Shown here one piece after another: positions 33,311 to 42,241 of a stretch of DNA of 64,000 bases. A model generated the notes under the pieces. The model was given only the letters and a program-made list of their open reading frames with translations, was not told the DNA's origin and searched no databases. The stretch spans positions 186,001-250,000 of the forward strand of contig CAVSSX010000012.1 of assembly GCA_963730735.1 (NCBI GenBank), read 5' to 3'. Origin of the DNA: CAVSSX01 sp963730735 (lineage in GTDB: Bacteria; Actinomycetota; Acidimicrobiia; Acidimicrobiales; RAAP-2). Position numbers and translations under genes: made by a program. How positions within the stretch are numbered: position 1 is the stretch's first letter; each line of letters starts with the position of its first letter.

Positions 33311-34546
33311 CTACCTCCCGAGGATGAGGGCGCTGGCCACGGCGGGCGTGCCCCACCCCATGTTCATGGCCAGCTCGGCGTCGTGCACCTGGCGGCACCC
33401 GCCCTCGGCGTAGTCGTAGGTGTGGATGCCCTGCTCCCACCCGGGACACGAGTCGTCGGCCTGGTGGCGCAGCTGGCGCACGTTCTCGATGACCAGGTTC
33501 ATCCCGTGGGTGTAGCCCTCGCAGAGCTGGCCGCCGCTGGTGTTGTTGGGCCGGGCCCCGCCGAGATCGATCGTCCCGTTCGAGACGTAGTCGCCACCGC
33601 CGCCCTCCTCGCAGAAGCCGTAGCCCTCGAAGAGCAGCACCGGGGTGAAGGTGAAGGCGTCGTAGCAGCCGGTGACGTCGATGTCCTCGGGCTCCACGCC
33701 GGCGTTGCGGAAGGCGACCCGGTTGGCGTAGTACCCGGCCTGCCGGGTGATCGGGTCGCACTGGTAGTGGCTGTGCATGCCCTGGAACGGCTTGTTGACC
33801 CGACCGGCCACCGACTTGATGGAGATCGGCCGCTGCTTGCAGGTGACGGGCCCGGTCGGCCGAGGTGACGATGACGCAGGTGGCGTTGTCGGTCTCGATG
33901 CAGCAGTCGAGCAGGTGGCAGGCCGGCTTCACGATCCAGCGCGAGTCGAGGACGTCGTCCACCGTCACCCGCTGGTTGTAGTAGGCCCGGGGGTTGTTCG
34001 AGGCGTGGTTGCGAGCAGGCCACCTTCACGTGGGCCAGCTGCTCGCTGGTCGTGCCGTACTCGTACATGTGGCGGGCGAAGGTGAACTGGAAGTTCTGGG
34101 CCGGGCTGGACAAGCCGTAGGGGACGGTGTCGAGGTCCTGGCCCACGACGCACCTTGGCCGCCGGCCGCCCCGAGGCCGGGGAGCCGCCCTGGCGCACCC
34201 CGGAGTAGCCGTTCATCGAGCGGTAGACGGCGACGGTGTGGCAGAGCCCGGCCTCGATGACCCCGGTGGCGATCCCGATGATGGTCTCGGTGCTCGAGCC
34301 GCCGCCGAACGTGTCGGTGTAGAAGTCGAGGCGGATGCCGAGGTCGGTGGCGATGGTCTGCGACAGCGTCATGTCGCCGACGTGGTAGTTCAGCATCCCG
34401 TCGACCTCCCAGGGATGCAGGCCGGCGTCGGTCATGGCGTTGCGCACCGCCTCGGTGCCGAGGTCCCGGGTGCTGCGACCCGAGTTGCGGCTGAAGCTGG
34501 TCTCGCCGACGCCGACGATGCAGTACTTGTCCCTCAGCCCGGCCAT
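33311..34546 (-). CDS. Thiolase-like protein, probable CoA-ester aldolase (three frameshifts)
   Basis: About 411 residues after removing three single extra bases, near 34146-34153, 34013-34017 and 33838-33843. Successive frames read KYCIVGVGETSFSRNSG; VGQDLDTVPYGLSSPAQNFQF; NHASNNPRAYYNQRVTVDDVL; and KQRPISIKSVAGRVNKPF to the end. The thiolase Cys position reads DTFGGGSSTE, with no Cys. TGCYDAFT and GGQLCEGYTHG resemble the tyrosines of Ltp2-type aldolases, a comparison made from memory. It precedes its DUF35 partner by four bases and follows the 101-residue protein. Three shifts in 310 bp could also mean real decay, but conservation of every frame argues for sequence error. Confidence 0.78.
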
Positions 34547-34592
34547 GTGGTCCCCCCTCCCCGACCGGGTGTCGCCGGTCGGCCCTACCCCG

Positions 34593-34898
34593 CTAGTCGG
34601 ACGACGGCAGGGGCTTGGCGCTCTTGATGCCCAGCTGGTCGTCGCCCACGGCCAAAGGGTACGTGCCCGCCTTGACGCACAGCAGCTCGAGGCCGATGTC
34701 GTCGAGCACGTAGCGCTTCCCGAGCTGGGCCCCGTCGCCCTCGGGCACCGTGGCCGTGGCGCCGGTGGGCACCTCACCGGCCGGTCCCATCGGGACGCCG
34801 CCGCAGGTGAGCTCGACCGGGTCCTTCGGGGCCCGGATGACCACGCACTCCGTGGGGTCCACCCCGCTCGCCACCCGGCTGCCCGCTTTCAACTCCAT
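34593..34898 (-). CDS. Small conserved-looking protein of unknown function
   Basis: A 101-residue protein starting MELKAGSRVASGVDPTECVVI, after a GAGAGGG ribosome site at the ATG of 34898. It has three cysteines (ECVV, LTCGGVP, ELLCVKAG) and a patterned alternation of hydrophobic residues typical of beta strands; KRYVLDDIGLELLCVKAGTY could form a hairpin. It ends 46 bp before the thiolase-like gene on the same strand, so it likely belongs to that operon. I do not recognise a named family. The composition and codon use match the neighbours, so it looks real. Confidence 0.75.
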   Translation of the reverse strand: MELKAGSRVASGVDPTECVVIRAPKDPVELTCGGVPMGPAGEVPTGATATVPEGDGAQLGKRYVLDDIGLELLCVKAGTYPLAVGDDQLGIKSAKPLPSSD

Positions 34899-35116
34899 CG
34901 TGTGTTCCCTCTCCCGACCCGTCCCCGCTGCGGCGGGCGACGGCTTCTTGGGGGCGCTCGGCGTCCGCCCGCCCCCTTGTTCCGACCGTCCCCGACCGTG
35001 TCGCCCTCGGCGCCGGCGGGCACGGGGCCCGGCGAACTGCCGGCGGAGCGTCCGTCGGGACGACGGCGAGACTAACAGTCGTCGGCTGCCGGGTCGTCGT
35101 GCCCGGGCGCCGGGGG

Positions 35117-36627
35117 CTACGTGATGCCGACGTTGTGGCCCGGCGATGACCACCGAGTCCTCGTCGAGCGAGATCTCGGTGGTCTCGGTGCCGCTGCGAC
35201 GGGCCCGTCGCTCCTGGATCAGCAGGAAGACGGCCGGGATGGCCGAGACGGCCACGATGCCGAGCTGCCACCGAGTAGGTGTTGCCGAACGCCCGGGCCA
35301 GGTCGTCGTTGCTGGGGTGGCCACTGGCGGCGACCGTCGCCTGGCGCAGTTGGTGCTCGAGGATCACCGCCAGCACGGCCGTCCCGATCGAGCCGCCCAC
35401 CCGCTGGATCACGTTGAGCTGCGGGCTGGCATCGTGGATCTCGCTCGGCCGGAGCACGGCGAAGGCCGCCGCCATCGCCGGCATCATCGACGCCCCGACC
35501 CCGACCCCCCGGATCACCAGGATGAGGTCGATGACCAGGTAGCTGGTGCCCCCGGTGACGTAGACCAACGGGATCGTGGACAGGGTGATGACGGCGATGC
35601 CGATCAACGCCACGATGCCGCCGCCGATCCGGTCGACCATGCGGCCGGTGACGCCCATGGCGGCGGCGGCGCCGATCCCCTGGGGCACCAGCAGCAGGCC
35701 GGTCATCACCGGGTCGGCTCCCCGCACGGTCTGGAAGTACAGCGGGAACAGGATCATGCCGCCGAAGATCGCCGCCCCGAGGCAGAAGGTGGCCACCGAG
35801 GCGGCCACGAAGGCCGGTTTCTCGTACAGCCGGACGTCGAGCAGTGGCTCGGGGATCCGCAGGGCGTGGAAGGCGAAGACGACGATCAGGGCCAGCCCGA
35901 TCAGCATGGGGAGGAGCCACTGCAGGAGCGTCCCGGTCTGGACCTCGGCGATGCCGTAGATCATCGCCGGCAGCCCGATGGCCAGGTAGCTGAGGCCGAG
36001 GACGTCGAGCCGGCCGGCCGGCTCGGGCTCGTCCCGGGGCAGGAACCGCAGGGACACGAGCACGGCGACGATCCCGACCGGGACGTTCACGAAGAAGATC
36101 CAGTGCCAGCTCAGATGCTCGAGCAGGAGGCCACCGACGGTCGGGCCGATGATCGGCCCGATCACCGTCGGGATGCCGACGAGGCTCATGACCCGACCGA
36201 TCCGGCGGGGCCCGGCCGCCCTGGCCAGCGCCGTCTGGCCCACCGGCAGGATGAGGCCGCCGCCGATGCCCTGGAGCACCCGGAAGGCCACCAGCGAGCC
36301 GATCGACCAGGCGAACCCGCAGAGGGCCGAGCCCACCGTGAACAGGATGATGGCCCCGATGTAGAGGCGCTTGGTCCCGAACCGCTTGGTGGCCCACCCG
36401 CAGATCGGGATGACCGCCGCCAGGGCCAGCAGGTAGGCCGTGACCACCCACTGGACCGAGGACAGGGGGGCGTGCAGGTCCTCGGAGAGGGCGTTGAGCG
36501 CCACGTTGACGATGGTCGTGTCGAGGACCGACATGATCGACCCGAGCACCACGGCGATGCCCAGGCGGTACATCGCCCGGTCGATGGCCTGGTCGGCGGC
36601 CGGCTCGACGGGGGCGGATGGGGTCAT
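35117..36627 (-). CDS. MFS multidrug exporter, DHA2 (EmrB/QacA-like) family (two frameshifts)
   Basis: About 502 residues after removing two single extra bases. The N-terminal 12-14 helix transporter has LDTTIVNVALNALSEDL (helix 1 motif), GWATKRFGTKRLYIGAIILF (motif A-like) and GPIIGPTVGGLLLEHLSWHWIFFVNVPVG (motif C of 14-helix drug exporters). The frame breaks after FGNTYS near 35270 and resumes as WQLGIVAVSAIPAVFLLIQERR. A second break at CCC 35139-35141 restores HNVGIT and a TAG at 35117. Such proteins export hydrophobic compounds with proton motive force. It begins next to an operator-like element shared with the divergent thiolase-like gene. Confidence 0.83.
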
Positions 36628-36659
36628 CGGTAGCCACGATATCGGTACCGCTGATCGAC

Positions 36660-36673
36660 CAACCGGTCGTTTG
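36660..36673. promoter_or_regulatory. Operator-like element CAACCGGTCGTTTG
   Basis: This 14-mer differs from 57759-57772 by one base and lies in the divergent promoter between the MFS gene (start 36627) and the thiolase-like gene (start 36810). It is an imperfect palindrome, CAA-n-CGrTCG-n-TTG. Confidence 0.55.
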
Positions 36674-36809
36674 CTTCTGTGGGTGCGGCGCCGTAGCTTC
36701 ACCTGCGGCGACGCCGGGTCGCCGGAGTCTGGGGGAGACGACGTGCGTCGGGTGGCAAGGGCTAGCGGACGCTCGTACGTCCGGCGACGGACGAGGAGGC
36801 GCGCGAGCG

Positions 36810-38026
36810 GTGAGCGATCGCACCGCCTGCATCGTGGGCATCGGCCAGACGGCGTACACCAAGCGCGGCGGCGCCACCGAGCGCGAGTACCGGCTGGCCT
36901 GCCGGGCCATCCTGTCGGCCGTGGCCGACGCCGGCCTGCGACCGGCCGACATCGACGGGCTGGCGCCGTTCTCCGACGAGCGGAGCAACCCGTGGACGCT
37001 GGCCGGGGACCTCGGGCTCGACGAGCTGCGGTTCGCCACCACCACGGAGATGCCCGGCGGCGGCGGCGCCTGCAGCGCCGTCCTCGAGGCGGCGCTGGCC
37101 GTCGAGGCCGGCGCTGGCCGAGGTCGTCGTGGTCTACCGCTCGCTCTGCCAGGGGCAGTTCGCCCGCATCGGGGGCACCACCACCGACGCCGGCGGCCCG
37201 GTGGCCGTGCCGGCCCTGACCGACACGGCGATGGAGACCGACTCCCTCCAGGCGTTCAGCGCCCCGTTCGGCGTGCTCGGCCCGTCGGTGATCTTCGCCC
37301 TGCCGATGCGGCGGCACATGGAGGTCTTCGGGACGACCAGCGCCCAGCTCGGCCACGTGGCCGTGACCCAACGGGCCCATGCGGCACGCAACCCACTGGC
37401 GGTGATGGCCGGCCGGCCGCTCACCCTCGAGGACCACCAGGCGTCGAGGCTGGTCGCCGACCCCTACCGGCTCTTCGACTGCTGCCTCGAGACCGACGGG
37501 GCCTGCGCCGTGGTCGTCACCACCGCCGAGCGGGCGGCCGACCTGGCCAACCGTCCGGTCACCGTGGTGGCCGGGGCCGAGGGCGCCGAGGGCGCACAGC
37601 TCGGCGGGCCCATGGCCAACGCCGCCTGGACCGCCGACGGCTACGGCACCGGCGGCATGGCCCGGGTGGCCGAGCGCCTGTACGGCCGGGCCGGCGTCGG
37701 GCCCGGGCGACATCGACGTGGCCCAGCTCTACGACAACTTCAGCGGCCAGGTGCTGTTCGGTCTGGAGGACTTCGGGTTCTGCGCCCCCGGCGAGTCGGG
37801 TGCCTTCGCCGAATCGGGCGCCCTGGCCTGGGGCTCCGGCTCGCTGCCCACCAACACCGCCGGTGGCAACCTCTCGGAGGCCTACATGCAGGGACTCAAC
37901 CACGTGATCGAGGGCGTCCACCAACTCCGGGGCGACGCCACCAGTCAGGTCGAGGGCGCCGAGCTGTGCCTGGTGACCAGCTCGCCGGGCATCCCGACGA
38001 GCGCCGTGATCCTGGGTCGACGATGA
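36810..38026 (+). CDS. Thiolase-like protein, probable CoA-ester aldolase (two frameshifts)
   Basis: About 404 residues if two extra bases are dropped, at about 37110 (CCGGCG) and at GGG 37705-37707. Frames read TACIVGIGQTAYTKRGGATE and then AVEA, followed by LAEVVVVYRSLCQGQFARIGG, and finally DIDVAQLYDNFSGQVLFGLEDFG. The Cys position of thiolases reads EMPGGGGACSA, where the Cys falls two to three residues late, so a classical nucleophile is doubtful. GGNLSEAYMQG matches the aldolase-like tyrosine region. GTG start at 36810 after GAGGAGG. It overlaps the intact DUF35 gene by ATGA, the third such pair in the window. Confidence 0.79.
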
Positions 38027-38448
38027 GCGCCCGCTGGTTCCCCGACGCCATGCCGACCCCGGCGGTGACCGAGGACACCCGGCCGTTCTTCGAGGCCGCC
38101 CGGCACCACCGCCTGGTCATGCAGCGCTGTGCCTCGTGCGGGGTCTTCCGCCATCCGCCCCGCCCGGTCTGCGGTCGTTGCGGCTCCTTCGAGGTGGAGT
38201 GGGTCGACCTCCCGGGCACCGGGACACTGTTCACCTACTCGATCGTCCACCTGCCGTTCCTGCCGGCGCTGCGCGACGTGGTGCCCTACGTGGTGGCGGT
38301 GGTCGAGCTCGACGGCACCGGGGGCACCCGGATGACCTCGAACCTGGTCGACGCACCGATCGACGAGCTCCGGGCCGGGCTGCCCGTCGAGTGCGTCTTC
38401 GAGGACATGGGCCCGGAGCTGACGCTGCCCCGGTTCGTCCTGCGCTGA
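38023..38448 (+). CDS. DUF35 zinc-ribbon/OB-fold protein
   Basis: A 141-residue protein and the only uninterrupted member of the three. Cys36, Cys39, Cys50 and Cys53 (RCASCG... CGRCG) coordinate zinc; the OB-fold has FTYSIVHLPFLPALRDVVPYVVAVVELDG and ends LTLPRFVLR. It binds the upstream thiolase-like protein by analogy with ChsH2(DUF35)-Ltp2 and should help hold the CoA substrate. Translation is coupled to that partner by the ATGA overlap at 38023. The TPP-enzyme gene starts 133 bp further on. Confidence 0.88.
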   Translation: MSARWFPDAMPTPAVTEDTRPFFEAARHHRLVMQRCASCGVFRHPPRPVCGRCGSFEVEWVDLPGTGTLFTYSIVHLPFLPALRDVVPYVVAVVELDGTGGTRMTSNLVDAPIDELRAGLPVECVFEDMGPELTLPRFVLR

Positions 38449-38581
38449 CGGCGGGCCTCTCAACCGATTGACCCTCGGTTCGACCGGCCGTAACCTCGAC
38501 CTCGGTCGCTCGGTGACGCCCACCAGGGGCGCCAGCGCCGCACGGCGTCCCGTCCGGACGCCATAGGGAGGAACACGCCAG

Positions 38582-40323
38582 ATGATCACGCCCTCGTTCA
38601 CCACGCCGGTCAGCACCACCGATGCCATCGTCCAGGCGCTCGCCGACGCCGGCGTCGAGTACGTGCTGGGCATGCCCGGCGGCTACACCGGCACCATCTA
38701 CACCTCGCTCCACGCCCACCCGAGCATCAAGGTGGTCCAGGTGCGCGAGGAGTCGATCGGCTCGGCCATGGCCGACGCCTACGGCCGGATGACCGGCAAG
38801 CCGGTGGTGGTCATGGGCCAGGGCGAGTGGATCGCCGGCAACGCCGGCCAGGGGTTCCTCGAGGCCATGCTGGGCAGTGCCCCGATCCTGATCCTCACCG
38901 AGATGTCCGACGGCGGACCGCTCTCGCACCACGGCTACTACCAGTCGGGCACCGGCGACTACGGGAGCTGGGACGCCCTGTCCACGCTGCGGGGCGTGAC
39001 CAAGCGGGTCATGGTGAGCCACGACCCGGCCCAGGCGGTCCAGCACACCCAGCTGGCCATCAAGCACTCGATCACCGGCGAGCCGGGGCCGGTGGCCGTC
39101 ATCTACCACGGTGACGCCCTGAAGGGCACGCGTCGGCCCGGACTCGGTCCCCCGCCTCTTCCCGACCAGCGCCTACCTGCCCGAGAAGAGCCAGGCGGTG
39201 GACGAGGTGGTCCTCGGCGCGGCGGTCGAGGCGCTCCGGGGGGCGACCCGGCCGGTCATCATCGCCGGCAACGGCGTGCGGGTGGGGCAGGCCTGGGACT
39301 CGCTGGCCGCCCTGGCCCGGGCCCTCGACGCCCCGGTGGCCACCACGGCCGCCGGCAAGGGCGTGTTCCCCGAGACCGACCCCCTCGGGGTCGGCGTCAT
39401 GGGGACCTTCGGCATGCCCACGGCCAACGCCGTCGTCGGCTCGGCCGACGTGGTCCTGGCCGTCGGCACCAAGCTGGCCCCGATCGACACCGCCGACGAG
39501 AGCACGGCCCTGCTCGACCCGACCCGCCAGACGTTGATCCAGATCGACGTGGAGCCGCTGAACGTCAGCTGGACCTACCCCATCGACCACGCCCTGATCG
39601 GCGAGGCCTCGGTGGTGCTCGACCGTCTGGCCGGCGCCCTGACCGGCGGCCTGGCCGCCCGGGACCAGGGGGCGGCCGAACGGGTGGCGGCCGCCGAGGA
39701 GTCCCACGGCGAGCTCAACGAGCGCCGAGTTCACCACCGACGAGGTGCCCATCGCCCCCCAGCGGGTCATCTCCCTGCTCCAGGAGACCTTCCCCGAGAA
39801 CGGGGTCATCACCTGCGACGCCGGCGAGAACCGGCTGTTCATGATGCACTGGTACCACCCGAAGTCGGCCAACAGCTACCTCCAGCCGGCCGCCGGCGGG
39901 GGCATGGGCTACTCGGTCCCGGCCGCCCTCGGGGCCAAGCTGGCCAACCCCGACCGGCCGGTGCTGGCCGTCTGTGGTGACGGCGGGTTCGCCATGTCGA
40001 TCCACGCCCTGATGACGGCGGTGCAGGCCAAGATCGCCATCACCGTGGTGGTCTTCAACAACAACGCCCTCGGCTGGGTGCTCCACGGCATGGGCGAGAA
40101 GGCCGTGGCGGCGGGCTTCGACGAGTTCGACCACGCGTCGATCGCCCGCTCGGTCGGCTGCGACGGGGTCCGGGTCGACAGCACCGAGTCGCTGCGTGAG
40201 GCCCTGGCCTCGGTCGGCTCGAGGACCACGCCGTTCGTGATCGACGTCCCGACGTCGCTCAAGACGTCGTTCAAGGACATCGTCCAGTCGCTGGCCGGCG
40301 ACCGCTGGAAAGAGAGCGAGTAG
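38582..40323 (+). CDS. Thiamine-diphosphate-dependent enzyme, acetolactate-synthase-like (two frameshifts)
   Basis: About 580 residues after removing one base at CCC 39137-39139 and one near 39718-39722. The N-terminal domain has YVLGMPGGYTGTIY and VVQVREESIGSAMADAYGRMTG, with Glu56/57 as the TPP-activating glutamate. The central domain gives RPVIIAGNGVRVGQ and ADVVLAVGTKL. The C-terminal domain holds the TPP/Mg motif AVCGDGGFAMSIHAL...FNNNALGW. Homologues include acetolactate synthase, benzoylformate decarboxylase and 2-hydroxyacyl-CoA lyase; the active-site residues do not settle which. It is convergent with a 2-hydroxyacid oxidase gene, hinting at sequential action on 2-oxo acids. Confidence 0.82.
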
Positions 40324-40348
40324 CCGGGCGGACGGACCGCCCCGGGCT
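40322..40348. terminator. Hairpin between convergent genes
   Basis: GGGCGG (40326-40331) pairs with CCGCCC (40337-40342), with further pairing of AGCC and GGGCT arms around bulges. It lies between the TPP-enzyme stop and the oxidase stop. Confidence 0.5.
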
Positions 40349-41601
40349 CAGCGGCCCTTGCGGTCCCACTCCGCCGGGTACTCGACGTACCGGCGGTCGA
40401 GGTCGGTGACCGCACCACAGCCGAGCAGCCGCAGCGTCCGGTCGATGTCGGTGCGCAGCAGGGTGAGGATCTGGTCGACCCCGGGGCCACCGGCCGCCGC
40501 CAGGCCGTAGGCCCAGGCCCGGCCGATCAGCACGGCCCGGGCCCCGAGGGCCACGGCCCGCACGGCATCGGAGCCCCGCCGGACGCCGCCGTCCACCAGC
40601 ACCTCGACCTGGCCGCCGACGGCGTCGAGCACCTCGACCAGGGCCGGCAGCGAGGCCGGCATCCCGTCGAGCTGCCGGCCGCCATGGTTGGACACGACGA
40701 TGGCCTCGCAACCGACGTCGACCGCCCGCCGGGCATCGTCACCGGTGACGATGCCCTTGGCGATGATCGGCCCACCCCACTCGCGCCGGAGCCATTCGAA
40801 GTCCTCCCAGCGGGGCGGAGCGGCGGTCCACTCCATCAGCGCCTCCTCCACGTTCATGGGGGACTCGGGCGGCCCGAGGTTGGTGGCGTTGATGATGTCG
40901 AGCTGGAAGCGGTCCCGGGCGAACTCGAGCAACCAGTCGGGGCGCAGGCCGACCTGGGGGGCGAACTTCACCATGTTGCGCAGATCCATCTGCAGCGGCG
41001 GGGACACGCCGTTGCGCAGGTCCCGCTCGCGGTTCCCCGGGAGCTGGGTGTCCATGGTGACCACCAGGGCCGAGTAGCCGGCGTCGCGCGCCCGGGCCAC
41101 CAGCTGGGCGGCACCGGGGCGTCCGCCGAGGAAGTACAGCTGGAACCACGTCGGGGTGGTGGCGGCGGCGATGACCTCTTCGATGGTGTGGCCCGACATC
41201 GAGCTGAGGGTGAAGATGGTGCCGGCCCGTCCGGCGGCGGCCGCCCCGGCCACGTCGCCGTGGCGGTCCATCATCCGGGTGAAGCCGATCGGCCCGAGGA
41301 TGATCGGCATGGGCAGGGTCTGCCCGAGCACCGTGGTGGTGAGGTCGGGGGCCGGCACGCCGGCCGTGACGCCCATTCTCGGGCGGAAGCCCACGGCGGC
41401 CATCGACGTCCGGTTGGCCCGCAGCGTCCCCTCGGTCTCGGCCGCCCCGTCGAGGTAGTCGAAGACCACCCGCGGGACCCGGCGCTGGGCCAGGGTCCGG
41501 GCCCGGTCGACCGTGACCAGGCGGCCCGGACGGCGGCGGCCGGCCCACACGCGTCGTGCCCACGCCACCAGACCGCCCGACATTCCCCCCGTTGCGTCCA
41601 T
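40348..41601 (-). CDS. FMN-dependent 2-hydroxyacid oxidase/dehydrogenase (LldD-like)
   Basis: About 417 residues. The TIM-barrel flavoprotein shows VFDYLDGAAETE, PIGFTRMMDRHGDVA, MDTQLPGNRERDLRNG, the catalytic His motif SNHGGRQLDGMPAS, VLVDGGVRRGSDAVRAVALGARAVLIGRA. It oxidises an L-2-hydroxyacid (lactate, mandelate or similar) to the 2-oxo acid. It resembles mycobacterial LldD2 more than the mycofactocin maturase MftD. Starts at 41601 or 41583 are both possible. Convergent orientation to the TPP enzyme resembles a mandelate-type pair (dehydrogenase plus 2-oxoacid decarboxylase), but that link is inference. Confidence 0.88.
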   Translation of the reverse strand: MDATGGMSGGLVAWARRVWAGRRRPGRLVTVDRARTLAQRRVPRVVFDYLDGAAETEGTLRANRTSMAAVGFRPRMGVTAGVPAPDLTTTVLGQTLPMPIILGPIGFTRMMDRHGDVAGAAAAGRAGTIFTLSSMSGHTIEEVIAAATTPTWFQLYFLGGRPGAAQLVARARDAGYSALVVTMDTQLPGNRERDLRNGVSPPLQMDLRNMVKFAPQVGLRPDWLLEFARDRFQLDIINATNLGPPESPMNVEEALMEWTAAPPRWEDFEWLRREWGGPIIAKGIVTGDDARRAVDVGCEAIVVSNHGGRQLDGMPASLPALVEVLDAVGGQVEVLVDGGVRRGSDAVRAVALGARAVLIGRAWAYGLAAAGGPGVDQILTLLRTDIDRTLRLLGCGAVTDLDRRYVEYPAEWDRKGR

Positions 41602-41749
41602 CCGAAGAAGGTACCGCGCCGCGCTCGGGCCCGACGAGTGGACGGACACCCCGAGGGGCAGCCCCGCTTTGGCCCGGGCGTCGGCCGGGCACTAGAACGG
41701 TCGGACCGGAAACGCCGGTGCAGGGTGACGAATCGACGAGGTGCACCGA

Positions 41750-42241
41750 ATGGCACGAGCAGCGCAGCGGGTCGGTATCCGTTCCCTGGCCGTCGGGGTG
41801 ACCGTGGCCGCGGCGATGGTGGCTCCCCTCTGGACGGTGGCCAGTGGCGCCGCCACCAAGGGGTCGGACCCGGGCAACAAGATCTGCACCCTCACCAAGT
41901 CCGAGACGACCAGCAACGCCAAGACGGCCAGCGCCCTCGAGAAGGCGCTCCTCGCCGGCAACTGGGCATCGGCCAAGAAGGCCCTGCTGGCCTCGTTCGG
42001 CGGCGAGGGGAAGGTCGAGCAGCAGGCCACCGCCGCCTACTCGGGCGCCCCGGCGGCGGTGAAGGCCACCGTGCCGATCCTGCTCAGTCTGGTCAAGACG
42101 GAGGAGAACCTGGTGAAGACCTCGACCAGCGCCGCCCAGTTCGAAGCGAGTTTCGAAACGGCGGCGATGAGCCCCAAGTACTCGGCCGCCGAGAAGACCG
42201 AGGCCGCCTACTACACCAAGATCTGCGGCTCGGCCGGCTAG
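41750..42241 (+). CDS. Secreted protein of unknown function
   Basis: A 163-residue protein with a Sec-type signal peptide: positive MARAAQRVGIR, hydrophobic SLAVGVTVAAAMVAPLW, and likely cleavage near ASGAATKG. The mature chain of about 125 residues is Ala/Lys/Ser-rich and probably helical, with only two cysteines, one near each end (KICTLTKSE and KICGSAG), which could form a disulfide. The ATG at 41750 has GAGG eight bases upstream and is preferred to the GTG at 41741. No family is recognised. Its TAG overlaps the TAG of the convergent LtrA gene within a single CTAG. Confidence 0.75.
   Translation: MARAAQRVGIRSLAVGVTVAAAMVAPLWTVASGAATKGSDPGNKICTLTKSETTSNAKTASALEKALLAGNWASAKKALLASFGGEGKVEQQATAAYSGAPAAVKATVPILLSLVKTEENLVKTSTSAAQFEASFETAAMSPKYSAAEKTEAAYYTKICGSAG

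Noticed and set aside
10686..39722. Programmed ribosomal frameshifting
   Set aside because: The sites share no slippery sequence, pseudoknot or distance rule, lie at different positions within the proteins, and affect unrelated families.
40348..41601. MftD (mycofactocin maturation oxidase) as the identity of the FMN oxidase
   Set aside because: The sequence is closer to LldD2-type 2-hydroxyacid dehydrogenases (VFDYLDGAAETE, NRERDLRNG), and no mft genes are adjacent.
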